64,000 bases of DNA from Gemmatimonadota bacterium (GTDB lineage: Bacteria > Gemmatimonadota > Gemmatimonadetes > Gemmatimonadales > Gemmatimonadaceae): assembly GCA_021298835.1 (NCBI GenBank), contig JAJTHG010000015.1:1-64000 (forward strand), read 5' to 3'. Positions 51,136 to 59,727 of the stretch are shown in pieces (the stretch's first letter is position 1; the number at the start of each line of letters is the position of its first letter). The notes under the pieces are model-generated. The model had not been told where the DNA came from. It did no database searches and was given only the letters and a program-made list of their open reading frames with translations. The translations under genes were made by a program, and so were the position numbers.

Positions 51136-52724
51136 TGCGCGCCCACTCGCCGGTCGGGGTCGCGGTCGCGTGCACGCTGGCCGTCGCGGGCGCCTGCCGG
51201 CCGGCCCCCGCGTACGACCTCCTCCTCGCCGGCGGCACCGTCGTGGACGGCACCGGGGCGCAGCGCGTGGTGGCCGACGTCGCGATCGCGGGGGACACGA
51301 TCGCCGCGATCGGCTCGGCACTCGACCGCCGACGCGCGACGGCCGTGGTGGACGTGCGTGGCCTGGTCGTCGCTCCCGGCTTCTGGGACAACCACGCGCA
51401 CCTCGTCACGCTCGATTCGCATCCGCTGGCCGAGAACTTCATCCGGCAGGGGATCACCACGATCCTCGCCCCGCAGCACAGCCAGGACCAGCCGTTTCCG
51501 CTGGACACCTACATGGCGCGCGTGCGGATGGCGCCGAACGTGGGGCTCTTCTCGGGCCATACGTGGATCCGCAAGCGGGTGCTCGGCCTCGCCGCGCGGC
51601 GGCCGACGCCTTCGGAACTGGCGTGGATGGCGGCGCTCGTGGATTCCTCCATGCAGCAGGGGGCCCTGGGCCTCGCGACCGGGCTCGAGTACGTGCCCGC
51701 GACCTACGCCGAGCCCGACGAGGTCGTCGCGCTCGCCCGCGTGGCGGCGGCGCGCGGCGGGGTGTACGTCACGCATCTGCGCGACGAGGGGGCCGGCGTG
51801 CTCGCCGCCGTGGACGAAGCGCTCGACGTGGGCAGGCGGGCCGGGCTCCCCGTGCAGATCAACCACCTCAAGGTGACCGGCGCGGCGCAGTGGGGCGCGA
51901 GTGCGCGGATCCTCGCGCGCCTCGATTCGGCCGCAGCCGCCGGCACGGTGGTGACGTTCGACCTCTACCCGTACGAGGCGTACAGCACGTACTCCGACGT
52001 CCTGTTCCCGGCCTGGGCGCTGGCCGACGGCCCGGCGGCGTTCGCTCGGCGCGTGGCCGATCCCGCGACGCGCCGCCGGCTCGTGCGCGAGATGATCGCC
52101 CTCTTCCCCCGGCAGACGGGGCCGGGCCCGGAGACCATCCGCTTCCGCGAGGTGGCGGCGCGTCCCGGGCTCGCCGGTCGCACGCTGGCGGAGCACCTTG
52201 CCGACGAGGGACGGCCCGCGACCGTCGCGGCGGCCGTCGAGGCGCTGATCGCCCTGCAGCTCGACGGCGGCTTCATCGGCGTGTTCACCGGCATGGACGA
52301 GCGGGACATCGAGCAGTTCATGCGGCACCCCCGGGCGATGTTCGAGACCGACGGCGACCTCGTCACGCCCGGCACCGGGTTCCCGCATCCGCGAAGCTAC
52401 GGGGCGTTCCCGCGCGTGCTCGCCCGCTACGTGCGCGAGCGCCGCGCGCTGTCGCTCGAGGAGGCGATCCGGCGCATGACCAGCCAGCCGGCTGCGTGGC
52501 TCGCGCACGATGATCGCGGCCGGCTCGCCGCGGGCCGCGCGGCCGATATCGTCGTCTTCGACACGACCCGCATCGCGGACCGCGCCACCTATACCGACCC
52601 GCATCACTACGCCGAGGGCGTGGTGCACGTGCTGGTGAACGGCCGGTTCGTGCTGCGCGCCGGGACGATGACCGGCGAGACGCCAGGTCGCTTCCTCGTC
52701 CGGCGGCAGCGCACGCCGTCGTGA
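51135..52724 (+). CDS. Exported D-aminoacylase (N-acyl-D-amino-acid deacylase)
   Basis: A 529-residue amidohydrolase of the D-aminoacylase group, with an N-terminal lipoprotein-like signal (TLAVAGAC). Landmarks are LLLAGGTVVDGTGAQ, the APGFWDNHAHL metal region (HxH as HAH), GLATGLEYVPATYAEPDE, YVTHLRDEG, VQINHLKVTG and MFETDGDLVTPG, which holds the catalytic Asp. The C-terminal beta cap ends GVVHVLVNGRFVLRAG. It overlaps the triple-fusion stop (TGATG), so both proteins are made together and probably act on one exported substrate, for example acylated D-amino-acid peptides. Confidence 0.92.
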   Translation: MRAHSPVGVAVACTLAVAGACRPAPAYDLLLAGGTVVDGTGAQRVVADVAIAGDTIAAIGSALDRRRATAVVDVRGLVVAPGFWDNHAHLVTLDSHPLAENFIRQGITTILAPQHSQDQPFPLDTYMARVRMAPNVGLFSGHTWIRKRVLGLAARRPTPSELAWMAALVDSSMQQGALGLATGLEYVPATYAEPDEVVALARVAAARGGVYVTHLRDEGAGVLAAVDEALDVGRRAGLPVQINHLKVTGAAQWGASARILARLDSAAAAGTVVTFDLYPYEAYSTYSDVLFPAWALADGPAAFARRVADPATRRRLVREMIALFPRQTGPGPETIRFREVAARPGLAGRTLAEHLADEGRPATVAAAVEALIALQLDGGFIGVFTGMDERDIEQFMRHPRAMFETDGDLVTPGTGFPHPRSYGAFPRVLARYVRERRALSLEEAIRRMTSQPAAWLAHDDRGRLAAGRAADIVVFDTTRIADRATYTDPHHYAEGVVHVLVNGRFVLRAGTMTGETPGRFLVRRQRTPS

Positions 52725-52744
52725 CGTCGTTCCGCCTGCCGGGC

Positions 52745-53638
52745 TCAGGTCGCCGCGGGAGTGCCCGCAGGAGTGCCCGCAGGAGTGCCCGCAGGAGCGC
52801 CCGCAGGAGCGCCCGCAGGAGTGCCCGCAGGAGCGCCCGCAGGAGCGCCCGCAGGAGCGCCCGCAGGAGTGCCCGCGCCGCCGCCGCGCCGCAGAACCAG
52901 CACGAACGCGGGTCGGGAGGCGATCACGGCATCGGCGGCCGCCTGCGCGCGCACGACCGAGGGAAGCCGCGCCAGGCGTCGCTCGAGGAACCACGCCGCC
53001 AGCAGCGCCACCGCGCCGGCACCCGCGACGGCGAGGTCATGGAGGAGGATCAGCCACCCCGTGTCGGCATTCGGGCTGCCGCGGGCGATCTGGATGAGCT
53101 TCCCCACGAGCGAGATGACGAACGCCGCCACCGCGAAGAACGTGGCGATCCCTCCGACGAAGTAGAGAAGGGGCGGCACGATCTGCAGCAGGTGGGCGCG
53201 CGGCGGCGGAAGCGCCGACGCGTCGTCCCATTCGCGCTCGAAGACCGTAAGGCCGTAGCGCCCGGGCGGGACGTCGAGCCGGCGTCCCTGCGCGTAGCGG
53301 CCCAGCCCTCCCTTCGGCGTGACGGCGCTGCCGCGCACCGGATCGTTCGCCACGTACTCCGCCCCGCATACCCAGAGGCCGCCGCTCGGGATGTCGAGCT
53401 CGCCCCGCCACGCGGGGTCTTCGCCGGCGAGGTCACCGGGTACGTCGTCCACGTGCACATCTACATGCACATGTACGACGCACGTGCCGTCGCCACCCGT
53501 CCCGCTGTACCACAGCCGCCCCTCGGCCTGCAGCGACTCGAGGAGCGCCGCGACGTCGTCCTCGGCGCGGGCATCGAAGTCGGCCGGCAGGGCGGCCGCG
53601 TCGAAGGCCGCGACGGTGGCGGCGTCGGTGCCCGCCAT
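52745..53638 (-). CDS. Membrane protein with (GAPA/GTPA)n C-terminal tail
   Basis: A 297-residue protein of unknown function. The first 130 residues look soluble and beta-rich, with a His/Val-rich stretch (CVVHVHVDVHVDDV) and a single visible Cys-Gly turn. Two or three membrane helices follow (PPLLYFVGGIATFFAVAAFV; HDLAVAGAGAVALLAAWFL). The C terminus is ten tetrapeptide repeats GAPA or GTPA, encoded by a 12-bp array at 52755-52876. ATG 53638 is used; GTG 53704 would add 22 Pro/Ser/Gly-rich residues (PSGPSGPSG). It lies 68 bases downstream of the ComEA-like gene. Confidence 0.6.
   Translation of the reverse strand: MAGTDAATVAAFDAAALPADFDARAEDDVAALLESLQAEGRLWYSGTGGDGTCVVHVHVDVHVDDVPGDLAGEDPAWRGELDIPSGGLWVCGAEYVANDPVRGSAVTPKGGLGRYAQGRRLDVPPGRYGLTVFEREWDDASALPPPRAHLLQIVPPLLYFVGGIATFFAVAAFVISLVGKLIQIARGSPNADTGWLILLHDLAVAGAGAVALLAAWFLERRLARLPSVVRAQAAADAVIASRPAFVLVLRRGGGAGTPAGAPAGAPAGAPAGTPAGAPAGAPAGTPAGTPAGTPAAT
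52755..52876 (-). repeat. 12-bp coding tandem repeat, about ten copies
   Basis: On the coding strand the unit is GGCRCTCCTGCG, alternating A or G to encode Thr or Ala (GTPA/GAPA). About ten units run without interruption to near the stop codon. The period is a multiple of three, so copy changes would lengthen or shorten the tail without frameshift. Confidence 0.92.
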
Positions 53639-53706
53639 GACGACGTGGGGCGTCGCCCCGCCGCCGCGACCCGGCCCCGACGGCCCCGACGGCCCCGACG
53701 GCACGA

Positions 53707-54345
53707 CTACCGCCCGCGCACCTCGACGTACCGCGCCAGTCGCTCGACCTCCCGCGCCGGCACGTACTTCGCGATTTCCTTGCGGAACTTCGCCATGCCG
53801 TCGTAGGGCCGGTATTCCTTGAATTCGCGCAGCATGCGCGCGCCGAGGCCCGGGATCGTCCGCAGGTCGTCGTCGCCGGCGGAGTTGAGGTCGAGCGGGA
53901 TGAAGCTGTAGCTCTCGAGGCGCTCGAGTTCGCCCGCCTTCTCGCGGATGAAGCGGTACTTGCCGAGTTCCTTGCGGAACTTCGCGAAGCCGTCGTAGGG
54001 CCGGTATTCCTTCATCTCGCCGATCGTCCGGCGTCCGGCGTCGGGGATGAGCGCCAGTTCGGCATCGGAGGCCGCGTTCAGGTTCACGTGGATGAACGCC
54101 TTCCGGTACACGGCGACGCGGGCCGCCGAGTCGAGCGCCGGCCGCAGCGCCGCATCGGCCTCGACGATCGTCGCGAACGGGCGGCGGCCGACGAAGTCCT
54201 TGACGATCGCCGCCGACATCCCCGGCAGGGCGGCGAGCTCCGCCTCGGTGGCGGTGTTGAGGTCGAGCAGGCCCTTGCCGACCTGCGCCGGCAGCATGGC
54301 GGGCGCGAGGGCGAGCAGGACGGCGGTGGCGACGAGACGATGCAT
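53707..54345 (-). CDS. ComEA-like exported helix-hairpin-helix protein
   Basis: A 212-residue protein with a signal peptide (LVATAVLLALAPAMLPAQ) and three helix-hairpin-helix DNA-binding modules. Module 1 starts at about residue 27 (LLDLNTATEAELAALPGM), module 2 near 85 (HVNLNAASDAELALIPDAG) and module 3 near 150 (PLDLNSAGDDDLRTIPGLG). Modules 2 and 3 are each followed by a repeated block, KEYRPYDG-x-AKFRKE. ComEA proteins bind incoming DNA in the periplasm during transformation and usually have one module of about 65 residues; three is unusual. No other competence gene is in the window, so another nucleic-acid role is possible. Confidence 0.85.
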   Translation of the reverse strand: MHRLVATAVLLALAPAMLPAQVGKGLLDLNTATEAELAALPGMSAAIVKDFVGRRPFATIVEADAALRPALDSAARVAVYRKAFIHVNLNAASDAELALIPDAGRRTIGEMKEYRPYDGFAKFRKELGKYRFIREKAGELERLESYSFIPLDLNSAGDDDLRTIPGLGARMLREFKEYRPYDGMAKFRKEIAKYVPAREVERLARYVEVRGR

Positions 54346-54350
54346 GGAAC

Positions 54351-54794
54351 TCACGACGTGGAGGGTGGAGCCGCCGGCGCCCCATGGCGCGTGGCGGCCA
54401 GCAGGCCGATCAGCCCCAGATACAGCATGGCCCCGGGGGCGAGGGTGGGGAGCGAGCCGAACAAGGTGTCGCGGACGAGGGGCCAGCCGGCGAGGTCGGG
54501 CCGGTCGTCCCGCGCCCATTCGACGTTGGCGCGGACGTGGAAGAACAGGCCGGCGGCCGTCGTCGGCAGGCAGAGCCAACTCGCGCCGCGTACCGCGCGC
54601 CAGGCGGCACGGGAGCCAGCCACCAGCGCCCAGCCCCCGGTGAACACCAGGGCGGCGAGCAGCGCCAAGGGCGGCCACTGCGTGGCCTCCTTGTAGTGGC
54701 TCGCGAGGACGAGGTCGGCCAGAGTGCCGGCCGCCCCGAGAACGAGAAGCCACAGCAGGGCGCGGCGCGGGACCGTGGAGTCTTCGGAACGCAC
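54351..54794 (-). CDS. Small integral membrane protein of unknown function
   Basis: A 147-residue hydrophobic protein with about four predicted transmembrane helices (RALLWLLVLGAAGTLADLVL; LALLAALVFTGGWALVAG; WLCLPTTAAGLFFHV; LAPGAMLYLGLIGLLAA). No recognisable motif. GTG 54794 is the likely start; the frame is open to 54863 but those residues are not hydrophobic and overlap the upstream promoter area of kynA. It lies 5 bases before the ComEA-like gene on the same strand, so the two are co-transcribed. Confidence 0.6.
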   Translation of the reverse strand: MRSEDSTVPRRALLWLLVLGAAGTLADLVLASHYKEATQWPPLALLAALVFTGGWALVAGSRAAWRAVRGASWLCLPTTAAGLFFHVRANVEWARDDRPDLAGWPLVRDTLFGSLPTLAPGAMLYLGLIGLLAATRHGAPAAPPSTS

Positions 54795-54949
54795 ACCGCA
54801 ATCTAGTGCGGGATGCGCCCGGCCCGCGCGGCGGTAGGTTTCGGGTGGGTGGAGCCGCCGCAAGCGGGGTGCCTTCGCCCGCGGACCCGGACCGCGGTCA
54901 CGAATGCCGCGCGACGGGATGCCGCCGTCCTCGCCCAGTCCACCACGCC

Positions 54950-55711
54950 GTGACTCCTGACGCTCCCGTTCCCGCCGCCGGCGGCCCCACCTACGGCAGC
55001 TACCTCGCCCTCGACACGCTGCTCTCGCTGCAGCACCCGCTGTCGGAGCACCCCGACGAGCTGCTGTTCATCGTCGTGCACCAGTCGAGCGAGCTCTGGT
55101 TCAAGGTCATCCTGTTCGAGCAGGAGCAGCTGGTACGGCAGCTCGAGGGGGGCGACGCCGAGCGCGCCCTGTGGCACCTCGAGCGCATCAATCGGCTGAT
55201 GCGCATCGTCTCCGAGCAGCTGGCGAGTCTCGACACCCTGCCCCCGCAGCGCTTCGCCGAGTTCCGCGGCCACCTCGGCACGAGCAGCGGGCAGCAAAGC
55301 GTCCAGTTCCGGATCCTCGAGGCGGCGAGCGGGCGGCGCGAGCCGGCGTTCGTGGAGCTGCTCGGGCGGCAGGGGCCGATCCCTCCGGAGATCCAGCGGC
55401 ACCTCGACGCCCCCACGCTCGAGTCGCGCTTCCTCGCGCTGCTCTCGCGCGAAGGCCTGACGCTCGAGGCGCTCTACACCGGTCCCGGACCCGGGACCCA
55501 CTACTTCCTGGCGGAGGCCCTTCTGGCGTTCGAGCAGGAGTTCGCGCGCTGGCGCTTCCTGCACATGCAGCTCGTCGAGCGCATCCTCGGGCCGATGACC
55601 TCCGGCACCGGTGGCACGCTCGGGGCGAGCTACCTGCAGCGGACCACCATGCTCAAGCTCTTTCCCGAGCTCTGGCGGGTCCGCAAGCGGTTCCACGGGG
55701 GCGAGGAGTAG
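54950..55711 (+). CDS. kynA: Tryptophan 2,3-dioxygenase
   Basis: A 253-residue heme dioxygenase that opens L-tryptophan to N-formylkynurenine. Recognised by GGPTYGSYLALDTLLSLQHP, HQSSELWFKVILFEQEQL, SLDTLPPQRFAEFRGHLGTS then GQQSVQFRILE, and the C-terminal LHMQLVERILG then GTGGTLGASYLQRT, where the heme His lies. GTG 54950 is chosen because the family N terminus begins there; the frame extends upstream with Arg-rich residues. The rest of the kynurenine pathway is not in the window. The gene is followed after 9 bases by the cysteine desulfurase. Confidence 0.93.
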   Translation: MTPDAPVPAAGGPTYGSYLALDTLLSLQHPLSEHPDELLFIVVHQSSELWFKVILFEQEQLVRQLEGGDAERALWHLERINRLMRIVSEQLASLDTLPPQRFAEFRGHLGTSSGQQSVQFRILEAASGRREPAFVELLGRQGPIPPEIQRHLDAPTLESRFLALLSREGLTLEALYTGPGPGTHYFLAEALLAFEQEFARWRFLHMQLVERILGPMTSGTGGTLGASYLQRTTMLKLFPELWRVRKRFHGGEE

Positions 55712-55720
55712 ATTCCCGAC

Positions 55721-56890
55721 ATGGCGGACGGCATCTACCTCGACCACGCGGCCACGACCCCGGTCAAGCCGGCGGTCCTCGCGGCGATGCAGGCGTACCT
55801 CGGCGATCGCTTCGGGAACCCGTCGAGCATGCACCGCTGGGGACGCGAGGCCCGCGCCGCCCTCGACGAGGCGCGCGAGCGCGTCGCGGCGTGCCTCGGT
55901 GCCCGCGGAGACGAGGTCCTGTTCACCTCCGGCGGCACCGAGGGGGACAACACCGCCGTCGTGGGCATCTGGCGCGCGGTCCGCGCGGCGCAGCCGGGGC
56001 GGATCGCGGTCGCCTGCAGCCCGTCGGAGCACAAGGCGGTGCTCGAGGCGGCGCACGAGGTCGCGCGCGAAGGGGGCGTCGAACGCCATCTGCCCCTGCG
56101 CCCCACCGGTGAGGTGGACGTGGCCGCCGCCGGACCGATGATCGGCCCCGACACCGCGGTGGTGTCGCTGATGTGGATCAACAACGAGGTCGGCACCGTG
56201 CAGCCCGTCCCCGCCATCGCCGCACTGGCGAAGGCCGCCGGGGCGGTCATGCACACCGACGCCGTGCAGGCCTTCGGCAAGGTCGCGATCGACGTGCGCG
56301 CGGTGCCGGTGGACGTGCTCACCATCTCGGGGCACAAGCTCGGGGCGCCCAAGGGGATCGGCGCGTTGTACGTGCGGCGCGGCACACCCTACGCGCCGCT
56401 GCTCGTCGGCGGTTCGCAGGAGCGCGGCCGGCGACCCGGCACGGAGAACGTCGCCGCCGCCGTCGCGCTGGCGACCGCGTGCGAGCTCGCCGTGGCCGAG
56501 CGCGAGGCCGAGTGGACCCGCACCGCGCGGCTGCGCGACGCCCTCGAGGCGGCAATCCGGGCGCGCGTCCCCGACGCCGTCATCCACGGCGCCAGCGGGC
56601 CGCGCGCCCCGCACATCACCAACGTCTCCGCGCCGGGGGCCGGCACGGAGTCGCTGCTGATGTCGCTCGACCTCGCAGGGATCGCCGCCAGCGGCGGCAG
56701 CGCCTGCCAGAGCGGGAGCGTCAACCCGAGCCACGTCCTCTCCGCCATGGGCGTCCCGGCCGAGCTCGCCGGATCGGCGGTGCGCATGTCGTTCGGCGTA
56801 CTCAACGGGCCCGACGACGTCGCGCGCATCGCCGAGGCGTACGCCGACGCCGTCGCGAAGAGCCGGCAGTTCGCGGCGCTCCTCGGGTAG
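55721..56890 (+). CDS. Cysteine desulfurase (NifS/IscS type)
   Basis: A 389-residue PLP enzyme of the class V aminotransferase fold. IYLDHAATTPVKP and RFGNPSSMHRWG open it; FTSGGTEGDN contributes cofactor contacts; the PLP lysine is in LTISGHKLGAPKG; and the persulfide Cys is in GGSACQSGSVNPSH near residue 325, in the long loop typical of NifS/IscS group I enzymes. It takes sulfur from cysteine for Fe-S clusters and tRNA thiolation. Being 6 bases before mnmA, its likely job here is sulfur supply for 2-thiouridine. No iscU or iscA is adjacent. Confidence 0.95.
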   Translation: MADGIYLDHAATTPVKPAVLAAMQAYLGDRFGNPSSMHRWGREARAALDEARERVAACLGARGDEVLFTSGGTEGDNTAVVGIWRAVRAAQPGRIAVACSPSEHKAVLEAAHEVAREGGVERHLPLRPTGEVDVAAAGPMIGPDTAVVSLMWINNEVGTVQPVPAIAALAKAAGAVMHTDAVQAFGKVAIDVRAVPVDVLTISGHKLGAPKGIGALYVRRGTPYAPLLVGGSQERGRRPGTENVAAAVALATACELAVAEREAEWTRTARLRDALEAAIRARVPDAVIHGASGPRAPHITNVSAPGAGTESLLMSLDLAGIAASGGSACQSGSVNPSHVLSAMGVPAELAGSAVRMSFGVLNGPDDVARIAEAYADAVAKSRQFAALLG

Positions 56891-56896
56891 TCCGCC

Positions 56897-58072
56897 GTGA
56901 CGCCGGCCCGCGACGGCCCCCCGGGCCCCGCCCTCGCGGAGCGGGTGCTCGTCGCGATGTCGGGCGGCGTGGACTCCTCGGCGACGGCGGCGCTGCTCGT
57001 GCAGCGCGGCTACGACGTCGTCGGGGCCACCATGAAGCTGCACGCCGACGGCAGCGACCTGCCGGACCGTCCCTGCTGCTCGCTCGACAGCGTCAACGAC
57101 GCGCGACGCGTCGCCCAGCGGCTGGGCATCCCGCACTACGTCGTGAACCTCACCGACCGCTTCGGGCACGACGTCGTCGAGGACTTCGTGGCCGAGTACG
57201 CCGCGGGGCGGACGCCGGTCCCGTGCGCGCGGTGCAACACGTTCACGAAGTTCCGGGACCTCGTCGCCAAGGCCGACCTCGTCGGCGCGCGGTGGATCGC
57301 CACCGGCCACTATGCGCAGGTGCGCGACGGCCGGCTCTGCCGCGCCGCCGACGACGCGAAGGACCAGACCTGGTTCCTCTGGGGCATCGACCGCGCGATC
57401 CTGCCGCGACTGCTCATGCCGGTCGGCGCCCTGACCAAGGCGGAGACGCGCGCGGCGGCGGCGGCGGCCGGCCTCCACCTCGCCGAGAAGCCGGAGAGCC
57501 AGGACATCTGCTTCGTCCCCGACGGCGACCACGTCGCGGTGCTGCGGCGTGCGCTCGGCGCCGATGCGGCACCGCTCGCCTCCGGGCCGATCGTCCACGT
57601 GGACGGTCGCACGGTCGGGCGCCACGACGGCTACGCGCGCTTCACCGTCGGCCAGCGGCGGGGCCTGCCCGGCGGCGCCGGCGAGGCGCTCTTCGTCGTG
57701 CGGATCGAGCCCGCGACGCGCACCGTCATCGTCGGTCCGCGCGAGGCGCTCGCCGGACGCGTCGTCGAGGGACGGCTGGCCAACTGGCTCGTGGCGCCCG
57801 TCCCCGCCGCGGGGGCGCGCGTGCAGGTGCGCATCCGGCATCGCGCACCGCTGGTGCCGGCCACCGTCGCCGCGTGCGCGGGCGACCACGTCACCTTCGC
57901 GCTCGACGCGCCCGTCGAGGCGATCGCGCCCGGCCAGGCGGTCGTGGCCTACGATGGCGACGTGGTGCTGGGCGGCGCCGTGATCGGCGGCGCGCTCGAC
58001 GCCACGGCGCGCGAGGCCGCGGCGCGGGCGGTGACCGCGATGCGCGCCCGGCGGCTCCCCGTCCTGACCTGA
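56897..58072 (+). CDS. mnmA: tRNA-specific 2-thiouridylase MnmA
   Basis: A 391-residue enzyme that thiolates U34 of Lys, Glu and Gln tRNAs. Visible are the PP-loop [17 protein letters not shown] (about residue 18), [14 protein letters not shown], the first catalytic Cys in [32 protein letters not shown], and the second Cys in [11 protein letters not shown]. The C-terminal beta-barrel domain begins after [14 protein letters not shown]. The start is GTG 56897. With the desulfurase upstream it makes a functional sulfur-relay pair. The spacing (6 bases) implies one operon. Confidence 0.97.
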   Translation: MTPARDGPPGPALAERVLVAMSGGVDSSATAALLVQRGYDVVGATMKLHADGSDLPDRPCCSLDSVNDARRVAQRLGIPHYVVNLTDRFGHDVVEDFVAEYAAGRTPVPCARCNTFTKFRDLVAKADLVGARWIATGHYAQVRDGRLCRAADDAKDQTWFLWGIDRAILPRLLMPVGALTKAETRAAAAAAGLHLAEKPESQDICFVPDGDHVAVLRRALGADAAPLASGPIVHVDGRTVGRHDGYARFTVGQRRGLPGGAGEALFVVRIEPATRTVIVGPREALAGRVVEGRLANWLVAPVPAAGARVQVRIRHRAPLVPATVAACAGDHVTFALDAPVEAIAPGQAVVAYDGDVVLGGAVIGGALDATAREAAARAVTAMRARRLPVLT

Positions 58073-58089
58073 CCCTCTTCCCGACCATC

Positions 58090-58815
58090 ATGCCTGCAAC
58101 GGCGCTGGGCGAGTTCCTCGGCACTGCGGTGCTGCTCCTGCTGGGCAACGGCGTCGTCGCCAACGTGCTGCTGACCCGCGCCAAGGGGCACGGCAGCGGA
58201 TGGCTCGTCATCACCGCCGGATGGGCGTTCGCCGTCTTCTTCGGTGTGCTGGTCGCGAGCGCGCTGGGGGCCCCGGGCGAGCTCAATCCCGCAGCGACGA
58301 TCGCCAACGTCGTGCTGGGGACGCGCACGCCCGGCGACGCCCTGTGGCACGTCGCCGCGCAGGTGGCCGGCGCGTTCACGGGCGCCACGCTGGTGTGGCT
58401 GCAATACCTCCCGCATTGGCGCGAGACGGGCGATCCCGAGGCCATCCGCGGCGTCTTCTGCACGGCGCCCGCGATCCGCGCGCCGCTGCCGAACCTGCTG
58501 AGCGAGGTCATCGCGACCGCCGTGCTGGTCTTCGGCGCGAATGCCGCAGTGCAGGCGGCGAGCGCGGGAGGTGCGCCGACCGCGCCGGTCACGGCCGCCT
58601 TGGTGCTCGCGCTCGTGTGGGGCATCGGCCTGTCGCTCGGCGGCCCGACCGGCTACGCGATCAATCCCGCGCGCGACCTCGGCCCCCGACTCGCGCACGC
58701 CGTGCTGCCGGTCGCCAACAAGGGATCGAGCGACTGGGGCTACGGGTGGATCCCGGTCGTGGGCCCGTGCGCGGGCGCGGTCGTGGCGGCCCTGCTGTGG
58801 CAGTCGGTGCGATGA
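58090..58815 (+). CDS. Aquaporin / glycerol-facilitator-type channel
   Basis: A 241-residue MIP-family channel with six membrane helices and both re-entrant NPA loops: GELNPAATIANVVLG (about residue 64) and AINPARDLGPRLAH (about 191). The Asp after the second NPAR, and the Leu/Gly-rich surroundings, are GlpF-like, so glycerol or another small neutral solute is likely rather than strict water. ATG 58090 follows mnmA by 17 bases. It overlaps the next gene by 4 bases, so the channel and the methyltransferase-like protein are translated together. Confidence 0.92.
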   Translation: MPATALGEFLGTAVLLLLGNGVVANVLLTRAKGHGSGWLVITAGWAFAVFFGVLVASALGAPGELNPAATIANVVLGTRTPGDALWHVAAQVAGAFTGATLVWLQYLPHWRETGDPEAIRGVFCTAPAIRAPLPNLLSEVIATAVLVFGANAAVQAASAGGAPTAPVTAALVLALVWGIGLSLGGPTGYAINPARDLGPRLAHAVLPVANKGSSDWGYGWIPVVGPCAGAVVAALLWQSVR

Positions 58816-59675
58816 GGCGGGCCGGCCTCGCCGTCGTGGCGGCGGCCGCGCTCGCGGCGGGGCCGCCGCTCGCGGCGCAGCCCGGGTGTCCGCCCGGCGT
58901 GCTGGCGTCGGGCGGGCCGCCGCCGCGGGGTGCCGTGAGCGACGACGTGCTGTGGGCCGACTTCGCGCGCTGGTCGCGCGGGCTGCCGAGGCTCGAGGGG
59001 AACGCGTCGGTGGATCTCGGCCGCTGCTTCGTGCGGCGCCTGCTGTCGGCGGGGATCGACTCCGGCGATGCCTCGCGTCGCTTCCGGCGCGTGCTCGACC
59101 TGCGTTCCCGGACGATCGAGCGCGAGCGGCTCTTCTGGGACACGCGCTTCCGGCTCGGGGGTGGCCCGCGCGACCCCCTGCCGCTGCTCGTGGATGCCGT
59201 CGCCGCGATGCGGCCGGGGACGGCGCTCGACGCCGGCATGGGACTGGGGCGCAACGCGATCCACCTCGCCTCGCGCGGCTGGCGGGTGACGGGCTACGAT
59301 TTCTCGCGCGAGGCGATCGCGGGGGCGCAGGCGGCCGCCCGCCAGCGGGGCGTCGCCATCACCGCGGTCACGAGCACGCACGAGGCGTTCGACCACGGCG
59401 CGAACCAGTGGGACCTCATCGTGGTGTCGTACACGGCGATCGGCCCGCTCGACGCGGCATGGCCCGCGAAGCTCTCGACGGCCCTCAAGCCGGGCGGGCT
59501 GCTCGTCTATCAGGGGGCGGCGCGCCTCGGCACCACCTCGGCCGAGGTCCGGCGGCACTGGGCGCCGCTGGCGATGCTACGGCTCGACGTCTTCCCCGCG
59601 GGCGAGGACTGGCTGGAAGGCGGCGACGAGCCGACGGTGAAGTTCGTGGCGCAGAAGCCGCGCGGCGGCCGGTAG
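58812..59675 (+). CDS. Signal-peptide-bearing SAM-methyltransferase-like protein
   Basis: A 287-residue protein. Residues 1-23 look like a classical signal peptide (RRAGLAVVAAAALAAGPPLAAQ). From about 110 to 280 there is a Rossmann methyltransferase fold: ALDAGMGLGRNAIHLASRGW (motif I, SAM binding), VTGYDFSREAIAGAQAAA (acidic motif II), WDLIVVSYTAIG and LKPGGLLVYQG. A secreted SAM enzyme is puzzling because SAM is cytoplasmic, so either the signal is not cleaved, the domain has lost catalysis, or the true start is later. It is coupled to the aquaporin gene. ArsM-type arsenic cysteines are not apparent. Confidence 0.8.
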   Translation: MRRAGLAVVAAAALAAGPPLAAQPGCPPGVLASGGPPPRGAVSDDVLWADFARWSRGLPRLEGNASVDLGRCFVRRLLSAGIDSGDASRRFRRVLDLRSRTIERERLFWDTRFRLGGGPRDPLPLLVDAVAAMRPGTALDAGMGLGRNAIHLASRGWRVTGYDFSREAIAGAQAAARQRGVAITAVTSTHEAFDHGANQWDLIVVSYTAIGPLDAAWPAKLSTALKPGGLLVYQGAARLGTTSAEVRRHWAPLAMLRLDVFPAGEDWLEGGDEPTVKFVAQKPRGGR

Positions 59676-59727
59676 GCGCCGCGCGGCACCGGACTCGGCG
59701 ACCCGCGCGCGCATGCCGCCGGGCGGA

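Noticed and set aside
58812-59675. Arsenite methyltransferase ArsM beside an arsenite-conducting aquaporin
   Set aside because: The protein lacks the conserved ArsM cysteines and carries an export signal; no ars genes are nearby.
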